Positions 14,361-23,506 of a stretch of DNA of 53,349 nt are shown here, one piece after another. Each line of letters opens with the position of its first letter. Position 1 is the stretch's first letter. The notes beneath the pieces are model-generated. The model was not told the DNA's origin, ran no database searches, and saw only the letters and a program-made list of their open reading frames with translations. Position numbers and translations under genes: made by a program. Source of the stretch: Candidatus Iainarchaeum sp. (GTDB lineage Archaea; Iainarchaeota; Iainarchaeia; Iainarchaeales; DTGL01); contig JAPLVS010000060.1 of the NCBI GenBank assembly GCA_026396995.1, positions 1 through 53,349 of the forward strand. Direction: 5' to 3'.

Positions 14361-17300
14361 ATGAGACCACAGGATAAACAGAGAACTGCGCAGATTTTGC
14401 TACTTATCGCTTTAGCCGCGCTTTTTGCCCCTGTCTCTTTTGCACAGGTCTGCACAGGCGGCCTGGGTGTTACCGGTGCGCTGGACTGCACAGGCACGAG
14501 CTCTTCAGCCTGCCATTACTGCGACGTCAACGCAATGCAGTTCCAGATAAGGGCGCCTGACGACACAAACACGACAGCATGGATAGCGGAAACATATTCG
14601 ACTGGAAGCGGCACATGCTCTTCGGGATGCGCGGACGAAACCTGGCTTTCGAGTTACGGTTACACTTTCTGCCATGCCGAAGGCGCATACGATGCGCGCA
14701 CAAAAGCAGGCTCGCAGAACGCTTCCGGTTATTCTTGGGAAACAAGCGACTGGAACACCAACGTATACACAGTAAACTGGGACACTTCAAGCGACTGGTG
14801 CCAGTGCAGGACAGGCTCAAGCGCGAACTGGTTTTCCACAGTAAGCGGCGGCTCGAACGGAAGCTGCTGCGGCGACGACACAACAAGCGACGACTTTTAT
14901 TATTATTCGGCAGACCCGACAACCGCAACCTCGCTTGCCTGCACGCGCTGCTCTGACGGCACAAAGGCAGGCCCGACAACGCTTTACGGGAACGGCTATT
15001 GGGGCGGCACAGACAAAACCACAGACACTTCCGGCACCTGTTATTATGGGGATATAAATTGCACGGCATCCACTGCAGCAAACGGCACTTCCGGCACCTA
15101 TTACGGGAACGGCTACACAACCGCAAGCCAGACCTCGGATTTGAACGGCTTATGCTATTACGGCGACATCACCTGCGCGAACGGCTCTGCCGCAAACGGT
15201 TCCTCACTGACACTTTACGGGAACGGCTCTGTTTTCGGGACAACCTGCATTTACGGCGACTGGACCTGCGCGAACGGCAGCGATTCCAACGGCTCTTCAT
15301 GCACGCTTGCCTGCAGCGGCCTCAGCACAACCTGCTGCGCAACACAAGCCTATTACAGGGACACAATCGCATGCGCAGAATCAGGCTGCGGCTACACAGA
15401 CCATGACAGGGATGACGGAGAAGCATACTGCACGGCAAGCTCTTCCAAATCAGTTTCCGACTCTTTCACCGATGAAACCAAGGTTGCCTCAAAAACTGAT
15501 TTGAACGTCGACACATCCGCAGGGCAGGTAAAGCTGAACGCTTCAAGCCAGGCCTGGTGGAATTCTTCTTGGGGTTATAGGAAGCCTGTTACTATTAATA
15601 ATACGGGCAATTCCAACACGCTTACCAACTATCAGGTTTTTGTAAATGTTTCCTTTGTTTCGGGCAAAATGAAGTCGGATTTCAATGATTTGCGCTTTTA
15701 CGACCACGATTCGAACACAGCGCTTTCCTATTGGATTGAGAATTATGTCGCGAGTTCTGATGCAAATGTCTGGGTGAAAGTCCCAAGCATTCCGGCCTCA
15801 AGCAATAAAACGATTTACATGTATTACGAGAACGGTTCAGCGACTTCAGACAGCAACGCGGAAGCGGTCATGCTTGTCTACGATGACTTCGCTTCCGGAA
15901 CAGAAGCCTGGACTGGCCCGGTTTGCACAGGCTATTCTTTGTCTAACTCTTCAGGGACAGCTTATCTCTTGGAGGGGGCATCTGGGGATTACCTATGTGA
16001 CCCAGTGTCAAGAAATGGGCAAGAAGGAAGCATGGAGAAAACTGTCACTAAACCAACTGGTGTCGGGTTGGACGTGCAATTTGACTGGAGGGCGACATCT
16101 GATACAGATGGTTCTACAGTGACAAATGCCAAAATCAGCTTTTTAAATAGTTCTGACACAACCTTGTCTTCCACTACTTTAGTGGCAGGCGGAACAGCAG
16201 ATACCGGGTGGAACTATGACTACAATAAGGCAGTCATAAGCGCCATTTCATCTGAAACATCAATAACGATAGTTCTTGGTTTTTGGGATTCTTGGACATT
16301 AAATCACGTGCAGAAAAACTATTACGACAATATCCAGGTTAGGCAATTCACCACCCCGACGCCTTCCGCCTCGCTCGGCACAGAAGAGGTTAAACTTTCT
16401 TACGCCACTTCCGGCACCCTCACCTCGACCAATCTCCTTTCAGGTTATACTTTTTCAAGCATTGACCAGTTCGGCGCAAACGCCTCTTCGATTCCGGCAG
16501 GGACAACCCTGAAAGTTCAGTTCTCGCAAAACAATTCCACCTGGTACAATTCTTCCGGTTCTGCTGAGGCATGGAACACGCTCTCGCAGGGATACAATTC
16601 AATCAGCCTGTCCTCGCTCGGCTGGTCCGGTTCGAATTTTTACTATAAGGCGCAATTCGATTCCAACGGCTCAAGCACGCCATTGCTTGACGACATTAAC
16701 GTTTACCAAGCAGGCACTCTCGGTGAAGCCACAGGTTGCACCGCTTACACCTGGGACTCCACTGGTTCAAAATGCTGCGGCGACGACAATGTTGCGGATT
16801 CATTCTGCACTTCTGGCGGCGGTTCCTGCATTTCAGGGAGCTGGACTGCAAACCACTGCCTTGACGGCGTGAAAAACTGCGACGAGATAGGCATAGATAA
16901 CGGAGGCGCTGACTGCAACGCGGAGGCCTCTGACACGACAGCGCCGGTAACCACAAGCGACGCAAATGAGCAATGGCAGACCGCAAACCAAACCATAACA
17001 TTGGCCTGCAGCGACGGCTCCGCGGTTGGCGCTTCCGGATGCCAGGCAACATATTATTGCATCGACGATTACAACACCTGCGAGCCTTCGGTTGCAGGCA
17101 CAACAGCGCAGGTGAATTGCAATTCTGACGATGTGAACAGGCAGTTTGTGAGGTTTTATTCTTTGGATTACAATTCGAATGTCGAGGACGTGAAAAGCGC
17201 CTACATCAAAATCGACAAGCAGAAACCGAGCACCGACAACAACATCAGCACCGCATGGGTTGACTCGAACGTGCACGTGAAGCTTTCCTGCACCGATTAT

Positions 17301-20300
17301 AATGGTTCTGGCTGCGCGCTCACCCAGTACAGGCAGGACACAAACCCAAGCAAGGAAATCACCTGGAGCGCCTGGGCGAATTACAGCACTGCAATAGTTT
17401 TCGGTTCCGACGGAAATTATGCAATCGACTTCAATTCAACAGACAACGTAGGGAACATGGAATCAAGCAGCAGGGCGCTTGTGAAAATCGACAAAGGCAT
17501 TGCCATAATCTGGCCGATGGAAACCTATTCATATTATTCCACTTATGACGGCAATGTGATAGTCCAATTCACGCAGGACGGCAACCACCAGCTGGATTTC
17601 AATTCAAGGGATGTTGCAGGAAACGCGGAACAGGTGCGCACTGTCTGGGTTGCAATCGACAAAACCCCGCCTGTGACAACGGACGACCTCAACACAGCAT
17701 GGCAGACCGCAAATTTTTCCATCGCCCTCACATGCAATGACAAGGCAAAGGAATGCACTTCCATAGGATACAGGCTGGACTCATCGGCTTCAAGCAGTGT
17801 TTCGATGGGGGCATGGGCCGCATATTCCACGCCGATTTCGATTTCAACAGACGGGAACTGGGCGCTGGATTACAATGCGACTGATTATGTCGGCTGGGTG
17901 GAGGCAACACACAGGATTTATGCATTGCTTGACAAGACCGCTCCGAGCACAACCGATGATGCGAACACTTCTTGGCACAACAGCAATTTTAATGTAACAC
18001 TTTCCGCAAGCGATGCAACCTCAGGCATAAAAGACACGCTTTTCTGCCTTTCAACAGGCACTTGCACCCCGAGCGTTTCAGGGAACAATGTGGCAATTAC
18101 CTGCCAGTCCGGCGCTGTCTGCAGGAACTATTTGTATTACCTTTCAACAGATGTTGCCGGAAACATTGAAAGCACCAAATCAACAGGCGAACTGAAAATA
18201 GACAGGCAGAACCCGATTGTTGTCAGCGATGCAAACACCGCCTGCCATCTTTCGGACCAGACAGTGCATTTGAGCAGTTATGACTGGAACGGTTCAGGCA
18301 TTGCAGCGACCTATTACTGCGTTGACGACACGAACACCTGCACCCCATCGGCAAGCGGCACCACGGCTGAGGTTTCCTGCGATGCGAATTCGCTCTGCCC
18401 CAAATACGTGCGCTATAATGCGACCGACCTTGCAGGCAACAGTTCAGTAACTTATTCCGCGGCCATAACAGTCGACAAAGGCGCGCCCACAACAACCACT
18501 GATGCGAACACTGCCTGGAAGAATTCGAACCAGATGATAACGCTCACTCCAAGCGACGGCGTGGGCTGCGGGGTTGCGGCAACCTATTATTGCACCGATG
18601 ACACGAACACGTGCGCTCCGACCACAAGCGGCACTTCGGTCAGCATCGATTGCAATGCGAGCAGCGTGTGCCAGAAATACTTAAGGTATTATTCGGTTGA
18701 CATCGGCGGCAGCACCGAATCCGTGAAAGCTGTTCTTGTAAGAATAGACAGGCAGGCGCCATCAGTATCGCACGATGCGAACACTGCATGGGTGAATTCA
18801 AACCAGACAGTGCACTTTACAATAAACGACGGTTCCGGCGCCGGTGGAACCCAGGCATATTATTGCACTGATGATGTGAATTCCTGCAATCCAAGCATGC
18901 TTGCTTCTTCGGCTGATGTCAACTGCGATGTGAATGCTGTCTGCCAGAAATATTTGCGCTTCAAGGGCGTTGATACCCTCGGCAACCAGGGCGAAACAGC
19001 AGCGGTCAAGATAAGGATTGACAAGAACGCCCCGATGACTGCAAGCGACGTGAACAGCGCATGGCGCTCGACAAACCACGTGGTTTACCTTACGGCGAAT
19101 GACACTGGCTCAGGCGTGCAGGCCACCTATTATTGCGGGGACATCACCAACACGTGCACCCCCAACATTGCCGACACTTCCTTCACTGTTTACGCATTGG
19201 ACAACCAGGTGGTTGTATCCTATGCCAGGTATTATTCCAAAGACAATGCAGGCAACAGTGAAAGCATTCATTCGGACATTATAAGGATGGACAAGCAGAA
19301 GCCTGCCACAACCGACGACTCGAACAGCACATGGCAGAAAACCGATGTCACTGTGCACCTCACTCCAGGCGACGGCTCTGGCTGCGGGATTGCTTCAACA
19401 TATTACTGCGTTGACGATTCCAATTCCTGCACCCCCACCACCGGCGGCACTTCGGCCAGCGTCACCTGCGAAGAAAATTCTGTCTGCCAGAAATACGTGA
19501 GGTATTATTCGACGGACAGCCTCGGCAACACAGAAACAACGAAATCCTCGACTGTCATAAGGATCGACAAGAACGCGCCTTATACCGCAGCCGACCTGAA
19601 TGCGGAATGGTATGGTGGAAACCAGAATGTCACTTTGACGCCGACCGACGGTTCTGGCTCCGGGATTGCCGCAACCTATTATTGCACTGATGACACCAAT
19701 GCCTGCGCTCCCACGACAAGCGGCACGTCAGCGAGCTTTTCCTGCGATGCGAATTCTGTCTGCTTGAAATATTTGAGGTATTATTCAAAGGACAATGCCG
19801 GAAACAATGAAGCAGTGCACGGCAAGCCTGTTAACATCGACAGCCAGAATCCTGCCTCGGCAGCAGTGTTCGAGGACGGCTGGCACGGCGATTTCAATGT
19901 GCAGGTTTCCTGCAACGATTACAACGGTTCAGGCTGTTCAACGCTTAAATACAGGATTGACAGCGGGGCGTGGACTGAACAATCGTTCGCAGGCAATGAT
20001 TCCAACATCCTTTTGAGCACAGACGGCAACCATTTGGTGGAATATTCTGCCTTGGACCTGGTTGATAACAACAGCGGCATAAAGCAGGGCTGGCTTGCCG
20101 TTGATAAAAATCCGCCGAGCATTACCATCACTGACCCGAGCACAGACCTGATGGAAAAAGGCACCCCGACAATTTCATTCAATATCGGCAGGCTCGGCGG
20201 TTCGGTCTTAAGCATTTCCTCGATTGTGGTTGACTTTAACGGAACGCCGAGCGACGACTTTGTTGCGGCAGCGGACTGCAACCAGAACGCTGCAGGAGAC

Positions 20301-21461
20301 TACAATTGCTCTTACACCGAACTGAGCTTCCCTGAAACAGACTACAATTTGAGCGTTTATGCAAAGGATGCCGCCAACAATGCGAGAAAGGCCTCAAGGG
20401 TTTTCACGCTGAAAGCGGTCATAAGCGCCAGGAATATCACGCCGTCAGGCGGGCTTGTGAAAGGAGCCAGCACAGTGCAGTTCGAGGTCAAGAACACGCT
20501 GCTTAACACGCTTTACGCGAAAATCTTTGTATCCAACTGGTTTAATGAGTTCGATTCCAATATTTCCGGCGTTCTCAACCTGAACGACCATGAAAGCATT
20601 GCCGGCCTTTCCTGCGACAGCACCGACTGGTGGACTTGGACCGAGTGCACATACGACTGGAACACTTTGGGCACCGCGGACGGCAACTATTTCATTGACC
20701 TGAATTTGTACAATGCAAGCGGAGGCACGGCCACAGCGCATTCCGCAATCCCGTTCCTTTTGGACAACACCCCGCCGGCTGCAAGCGTTACTGATGTTTC
20801 CTCAACGCCTGTTTACCTTGACAGGGTTTATTTGGGCTGCAGCGATGCAGGCTCAGGCTGCAAGCAAACCAAATGGTATTACTTCGCGACAGAGCCTTCA
20901 TGTTCCACTTCAAAGAGCGCTTACGCCCTGTCAACCACTGCCGATTATCTTGATATTGCAACAGACCACAGCGATTATATCTGCCTGTGGGCTGAAGACT
21001 TCGCGGATTTCAATGCAAGGGCTGTTTCGGCGCAATTGCATGTTGAAACAGGAGTTTACGTTGTCAGCAGCATTCCAAGCGAGTCGCTGGCTGTTGCAAC
21101 GCAGGACCTGAACAACGAGTGCCGCATGTACTTAGACCAGAACATCACAGTCGAATGTGCTTTCCAGAGCACTATCAAAATAAGCGAGTATGAAAAAGAC
21201 CTGAACCGGGTATGGCCTGACAGCCCCAGCCTGGTAGTCTCGCCAGCTAAAACCATAAGGGTGCTGGTGCAAAGCGAACTCGAGGCATTCTACAACAAGG
21301 ATTATTTCCTGAAATTCGAGAGCAATCAGCGCACCATAACAAGCCTCGGCAATGAAAGGGAATACCCGACAGTTGTTGTCAGGAGAAGGGTGATTCCTTT
21401 GCTCACGACGGCAGGCCAGCTTGAAGTCGGCACGCTCACAATAAAAGTAAGGCAGAAATGA
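14361..21461 (+). CDS. Giant secreted modular Cys-rich surface protein
   Basis: This 2366-residue protein has a signal peptide (about 1-28) and a Cys/Gly/Ser/Thr-rich region (about 30-350) with short repeats around YGNG and YGDxTCANGS. A DUF2341-like domain follows (about 396-508, starting WWNSSWGYR), then a CCGDD unit (about 810-850). About twelve modules of 80-95 residues (about 856-1917) share a pattern: TTDDANTAW, an Ig-like strand with C/TPSDG, ATYYCTDDTNTCAP, a CxxxSxCxKYLRYYSVD stretch and a closing xxxIDKxAP. The C-terminal part holds a GLSC...CTYDWN...DGNYFIDLN module and no clear membrane anchor. Paired Cys in each module suggest disulfides. It is probably a cell-surface or released adhesin-like protein; its exact role is unknown. 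Confidence 0.8.
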   Translation: MRPQDKQRTAQILLLIALAALFAPVSFAQVCTGGLGVTGALDCTGTSSSACHYCDVNAMQFQIRAPDDTNTTAWIAETYSTGSGTCSSGCADETWLSSYGYTFCHAEGAYDARTKAGSQNASGYSWETSDWNTNVYTVNWDTSSDWCQCRTGSSANWFSTVSGGSNGSCCGDDTTSDDFYYYSADPTTATSLACTRCSDGTKAGPTTLYGNGYWGGTDKTTDTSGTCYYGDINCTASTAANGTSGTYYGNGYTTASQTSDLNGLCYYGDITCANGSAANGSSLTLYGNGSVFGTTCIYGDWTCANGSDSNGSSCTLACSGLSTTCCATQAYYRDTIACAESGCGYTDHDRDDGEAYCTASSSKSVSDSFTDETKVASKTDLNVDTSAGQVKLNASSQAWWNSSWGYRKPVTINNTGNSNTLTNYQVFVNVSFVSGKMKSDFNDLRFYDHDSNTALSYWIENYVASSDANVWVKVPSIPASSNKTIYMYYENGSATSDSNAEAVMLVYDDFASGTEAWTGPVCTGYSLSNSSGTAYLLEGASGDYLCDPVSRNGQEGSMEKTVTKPTGVGLDVQFDWRATSDTDGSTVTNAKISFLNSSDTTLSSTTLVAGGTADTGWNYDYNKAVISAISSETSITIVLGFWDSWTLNHVQKNYYDNIQVRQFTTPTPSASLGTEEVKLSYATSGTLTSTNLLSGYTFSSIDQFGANASSIPAGTTLKVQFSQNNSTWYNSSGSAEAWNTLSQGYNSISLSSLGWSGSNFYYKAQFDSNGSSTPLLDDINVYQAGTLGEATGCTAYTWDSTGSKCCGDDNVADSFCTSGGGSCISGSWTANHCLDGVKNCDEIGIDNGGADCNAEASDTTAPVTTSDANEQWQTANQTITLACSDGSAVGASGCQATYYCIDDYNTCEPSVAGTTAQVNCNSDDVNRQFVRFYSLDYNSNVEDVKSAYIKIDKQKPSTDNNISTAWVDSNVHVKLSCTDYNGSGCALTQYRQDTNPSKEITWSAWANYSTAIVFGSDGNYAIDFNSTDNVGNMESSSRALVKIDKGIAIIWPMETYSYYSTYDGNVIVQFTQDGNHQLDFNSRDVAGNAEQVRTVWVAIDKTPPVTTDDLNTAWQTANFSIALTCNDKAKECTSIGYRLDSSASSSVSMGAWAAYSTPISISTDGNWALDYNATDYVGWVEATHRIYALLDKTAPSTTDDANTSWHNSNFNVTLSASDATSGIKDTLFCLSTGTCTPSVSGNNVAITCQSGAVCRNYLYYLSTDVAGNIESTKSTGELKIDRQNPIVVSDANTACHLSDQTVHLSSYDWNGSGIAATYYCVDDTNTCTPSASGTTAEVSCDANSLCPKYVRYNATDLAGNSSVTYSAAITVDKGAPTTTTDANTAWKNSNQMITLTPSDGVGCGVAATYYCTDDTNTCAPTTSGTSVSIDCNASSVCQKYLRYYSVDIGGSTESVKAVLVRIDRQAPSVSHDANTAWVNSNQTVHFTINDGSGAGGTQAYYCTDDVNSCNPSMLASSADVNCDVNAVCQKYLRFKGVDTLGNQGETAAVKIRIDKNAPMTASDVNSAWRSTNHVVYLTANDTGSGVQATYYCGDITNTCTPNIADTSFTVYALDNQVVVSYARYYSKDNAGNSESIHSDIIRMDKQKPATTDDSNSTWQKTDVTVHLTPGDGSGCGIASTYYCVDDSNSCTPTTGGTSASVTCEENSVCQKYVRYYSTDSLGNTETTKSSTVIRIDKNAPYTAADLNAEWYGGNQNVTLTPTDGSGSGIAATYYCTDDTNACAPTTSGTSASFSCDANSVCLKYLRYYSKDNAGNNEAVHGKPVNIDSQNPASAAVFEDGWHGDFNVQVSCNDYNGSGCSTLKYRIDSGAWTEQSFAGNDSNILLSTDGNHLVEYSALDLVDNNSGIKQGWLAVDKNPPSITITDPSTDLMEKGTPTISFNIGRLGGSVLSISSIVVDFNGTPSDDFVAAADCNQNAAGDYNCSYTELSFPETDYNLSVYAKDAANNARKASRVFTLKAVISARNITPSGGLVKGASTVQFEVKNTLLNTLYAKIFVSNWFNEFDSNISGVLNLNDHESIAGLSCDSTDWWTWTECTYDWNTLGTADGNYFIDLNLYNASGGTATAHSAIPFLLDNTPPAASVTDVSSTPVYLDRVYLGCSDAGSGCKQTKWYYFATEPSCSTSKSAYALSTTADYLDIATDHSDYICLWAEDFADFNARAVSAQLHVETGVYVVSSIPSESLAVATQDLNNECRMYLDQNITVECAFQSTIKISEYEKDLNRVWPDSPSLVVSPAKTIRVLVQSELEAFYNKDYFLKFESNQRTITSLGNEREYPTVVVRRRVIPLLTTAGQLEVGTLTIKVRQK
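16930..20100 (+). repeat. About twelve tandem 80-95-residue Ig-like Cys modules
   Basis: I count about eleven full and one partial copy, each opening near a DANTAW-type motif and closing near IDKxAP. Copies diverge at the DNA level but keep their Cys pattern; three near the N-terminal side lack the YYC...C pair. Confidence 0.7.
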
Positions 21462-21625
21462 TGCTTTGCGCGGGCGGCAGGGCTAGGCACGCTTACAATA
21501 AAAGCAAGGCTGGAATGAAGCCTGCGCAAGGCCTAGGTTCGCAGCTTGCAGCCCCCTAATGCAGGAATGAGGCCCGGGCAAAGCTTTGGTTCGCAGCTTG
21601 CGGTCGCATAAGGCAGAATGCCCTG
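21429..21625 (+). repeat. Imperfect tandem repeats from the 3' end of the giant gene into the spacer
   Basis: A segment containing GGCACGCTCACAATAAAAGT (from 21429) recurs as GGCACGCTTACAATAAAAGC (from 21486). The tail of the second unit, with GGAATGA and TTCGCAGCTTGC, recurs again about 60 bp on. The coding end has thus been duplicated downstream of the stop, leaving a 189-bp spacer with no gene. Confidence 0.65.
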
Positions 21626-21650
21626 TTTCTTCTTCTGCCTGTTTGGAAGC

Positions 21651-22508
21651 TTAAACCCCGGGCGCCAAAAGGGATGTTGCAAGGAGGTATGCTGTCACCG
21701 AAGTGCTTAACAGTATAAGGCAGTGCTTTAAGCCTGCGACAAGGCTGTTTTCCGAGATTTTCCCAATCATCGGGCCTGCAAAAATGCTCTGCACTATCAA
21801 TAGGTTGAGGAAGTGCGCCGAAAAATCAAGTTTGGGCTTTTCCCCGGAGCCGACCTGCATGGATGAAATATCCCCGGAAAGCAGGCTGGCTGCATTGATC
21901 GAGGGCTGACTTGCTATGAGCGGCACAAAGTATACCTGGATTGCGATGATTATCATCACGAAAACATAGAACATCATGTATGCGTTGAAAAGCGTGGACA
22001 TAGTGCGGCTTTTCCTCTGGCTTTTCAGCCTTTCTATTTTTTCCACGTATTTTGCGCTTGTAGTGAAAACCTTCATGAAATTGCCGCCGGTGCGCAGGGT
22101 CTGGTTTATCACGGTAATGATTTTCCTTATGAGCTGGGAGCGGACATCGGCGAAAGTTATCTGCATTGCCTTTTCGAATGGAATGCCGAGCTTCACCTTT
22201 GCGGCAAGCCTTTTCACGTAAACGCTCAAAGGCCCGTAATCGTTCCTTGCAGTTATCTGCAATGCGTCGCTGATGTTGACGCCTGCCTGCAGGAGGTCCT
22301 TCAAATCGTCAAGGAGAACCCTGAAATTGTTCTCCATGCCTTTTATCGCCCTGTTTTTGAGGTAATAGGCCAAAACCAGCGGGCCGGCAAAGGCAATAAT
22401 CGGCACAATTATCAGGCCTGTGCCCGCCAGCAGGAAAAACAGGACAATGCTGGCGACCGCGCCTAAAAGCGCGAATTTCGCGTAGTAAAATAAAACCTCG
22501 TTTTCCAT
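21651..22508 (-). CDS. TadC-like (type II secretion F) pilus membrane protein
   Basis: This 285-residue protein has two N-terminal membrane helices, a cytosolic region (about 60-160) containing the type II secretion F-like stretch around LLQAGVNISDALQI and LRTGGNFMKVF, then three or four further helices toward the C-terminus. It is the inner-membrane platform of an archaeal type IV pilus, which the ATPase at 23507-25768 drives. It lies 45 nt downstream of a second protein of the same type; such TadC pairs are usual in archaeal pilus clusters. It is the last gene of the leftward pilus group. Confidence 0.75.
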   Translation of the reverse strand: MENEVLFYYAKFALLGAVASIVLFFLLAGTGLIIVPIIAFAGPLVLAYYLKNRAIKGMENNFRVLLDDLKDLLQAGVNISDALQITARNDYGPLSVYVKRLAAKVKLGIPFEKAMQITFADVRSQLIRKIITVINQTLRTGGNFMKVFTTSAKYVEKIERLKSQRKSRTMSTLFNAYMMFYVFVMIIIAIQVYFVPLIASQPSINAASLLSGDISSMQVGSGEKPKLDFSAHFLNLLIVQSIFAGPMIGKISENSLVAGLKHCLILLSTSVTAYLLATSLLAPGV

Positions 22509-22553
22509 CTTTCCACTTTCATTTTTCCCTTTTTTGTTTTTTCAAAGCCCGGC

Positions 22554-23429
22554 TTATTCCGGGGACATAATCATCATTACTGTAATGAATAAAATGTTTG
22601 CAAGCGGTATCACGAGCCACACCCCGTAAGTTACCAACTGCTCCACGGAAAGCCCGAAAATGCCTGAATCGCTTGCGAACATCCCCAAAAGCATCACCGA
22701 AAAGAAAAGGAACAGCGGGGCGGCGATAAGGATAATGCTGTAAATTTCACCCAGCGTTTCGGCCCTTTCGGCGCTCCTTTCCAGCTGCAGCATGTATTCG
22801 AAGTATGCGTCGTCAGCGCGCTTTGCCATGAATTCCTTGAGGTCGCCGCCGCTCTTGAGGGTCGTGTTCAGTTCTTTCAGGAAGGTCTGCAGTTTTACTG
22901 ATGGCGTCAGTTCTATTTCCTTTGCCACAGCCTTGCTGAAAGACAAGCCGAGCTGGTCCATGAAGCGCTGTATTTTCGTGCATTCCTTTTCAAGCCAGGG
23001 GTAATCTGGATTGCCTGCAATCGACTGGAACATGTACTGGGGCGGCGCGCCGCCCTCGCTTATCGTGGACATTGTCAGGATTGCGAGCGGCAGATTTGCC
23101 GCAATGATTTTGTTTTTTTTGGACAATTCCATTGAAGGCCAGACCAAAGAGAATGCTGCAACTCCTGCTCCGGCGATAAAAGGCGCCATGAAAACGATGG
23201 GATTCGCTAATGTGCCTGAAAAGAACACAGCTATGGCAACAACAAAACCGAGCACTGCCGTGATGGCTGCAATGGTAAGCCAGTAGGCAAAATAATGGCC
23301 TGTGCTGTAAGGGTAATCGACAAGCGCCAGCTTTTTTTTGAGCGAATCCATTTCTATGTTTTTTGTGGCCCTGTAAAAGGTTTTTTCGGCCAGCCTGAAG
23401 ACAAGCGCTTCAAGCCTTTCCTTAAGCAT
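22554..23429 (-). CDS. TadC-like (type II secretion F) pilus membrane protein
   Basis: This 291-residue protein has hydrophobic segments at about 45-70 and 75-95, a cytosolic F-domain (ISEGGAPPQYMFQSIAG; then LNTTLKSGGDLKEFM, the counterpart of LRTGGNF in its partner) and membrane helices at about 210-235 and 260-285. It forms the pilus assembly platform with the downstream paralogue. The ATG 23429 has a GGAGGG Shine-Dalgarno, and an 18-codon reading frame with its own GGAGGGG ends across this start codon, so translation is probably coupled. It follows the ATPase gene in a leftward operon. Confidence 0.75.
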   Translation of the reverse strand: MLKERLEALVFRLAEKTFYRATKNIEMDSLKKKLALVDYPYSTGHYFAYWLTIAAITAVLGFVVAIAVFFSGTLANPIVFMAPFIAGAGVAAFSLVWPSMELSKKNKIIAANLPLAILTMSTISEGGAPPQYMFQSIAGNPDYPWLEKECTKIQRFMDQLGLSFSKAVAKEIELTPSVKLQTFLKELNTTLKSGGDLKEFMAKRADDAYFEYMLQLERSAERAETLGEIYSIILIAAPLFLFFSVMLLGMFASDSGIFGLSVEQLVTYGVWLVIPLANILFITVMMIMSPE

Positions 23430-23478
23430 TCCTGTGTCCCTCCGGCCTTCCGGGGCAGCCGGGCTTTTCTTTCAGCAT
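23422..23478 (-). other. Duplicated translation-start region: 18-codon ORF overlapping tadC start
   Basis: After the ATPase stop, a copy of GGAGGGNCACAGGAATGCT occurs twice, about 49 nt apart. The first ATG (23478) opens an 18-codon frame (MLKEKPGCPGRPEGHRNA) whose TAA (23424-23422) overlaps the real tadC ATG (23429). The ATPase 3' end (AAGAATGCTGAAGGAAAAGCC) is a third related unit. The peptide itself need not be functional. Confidence 0.55.
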
Positions 23479-23506
23479 TCCTGTGCCCCTCCTGCCTTCC
23501 GAATTG

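Noticed and set aside
16930-20100. Possible CRISPR or other short repeat array
   Set aside because: The repeats are diverged coding modules of 80-95 residues within one open frame, not identical short DNA repeats with unique spacers.
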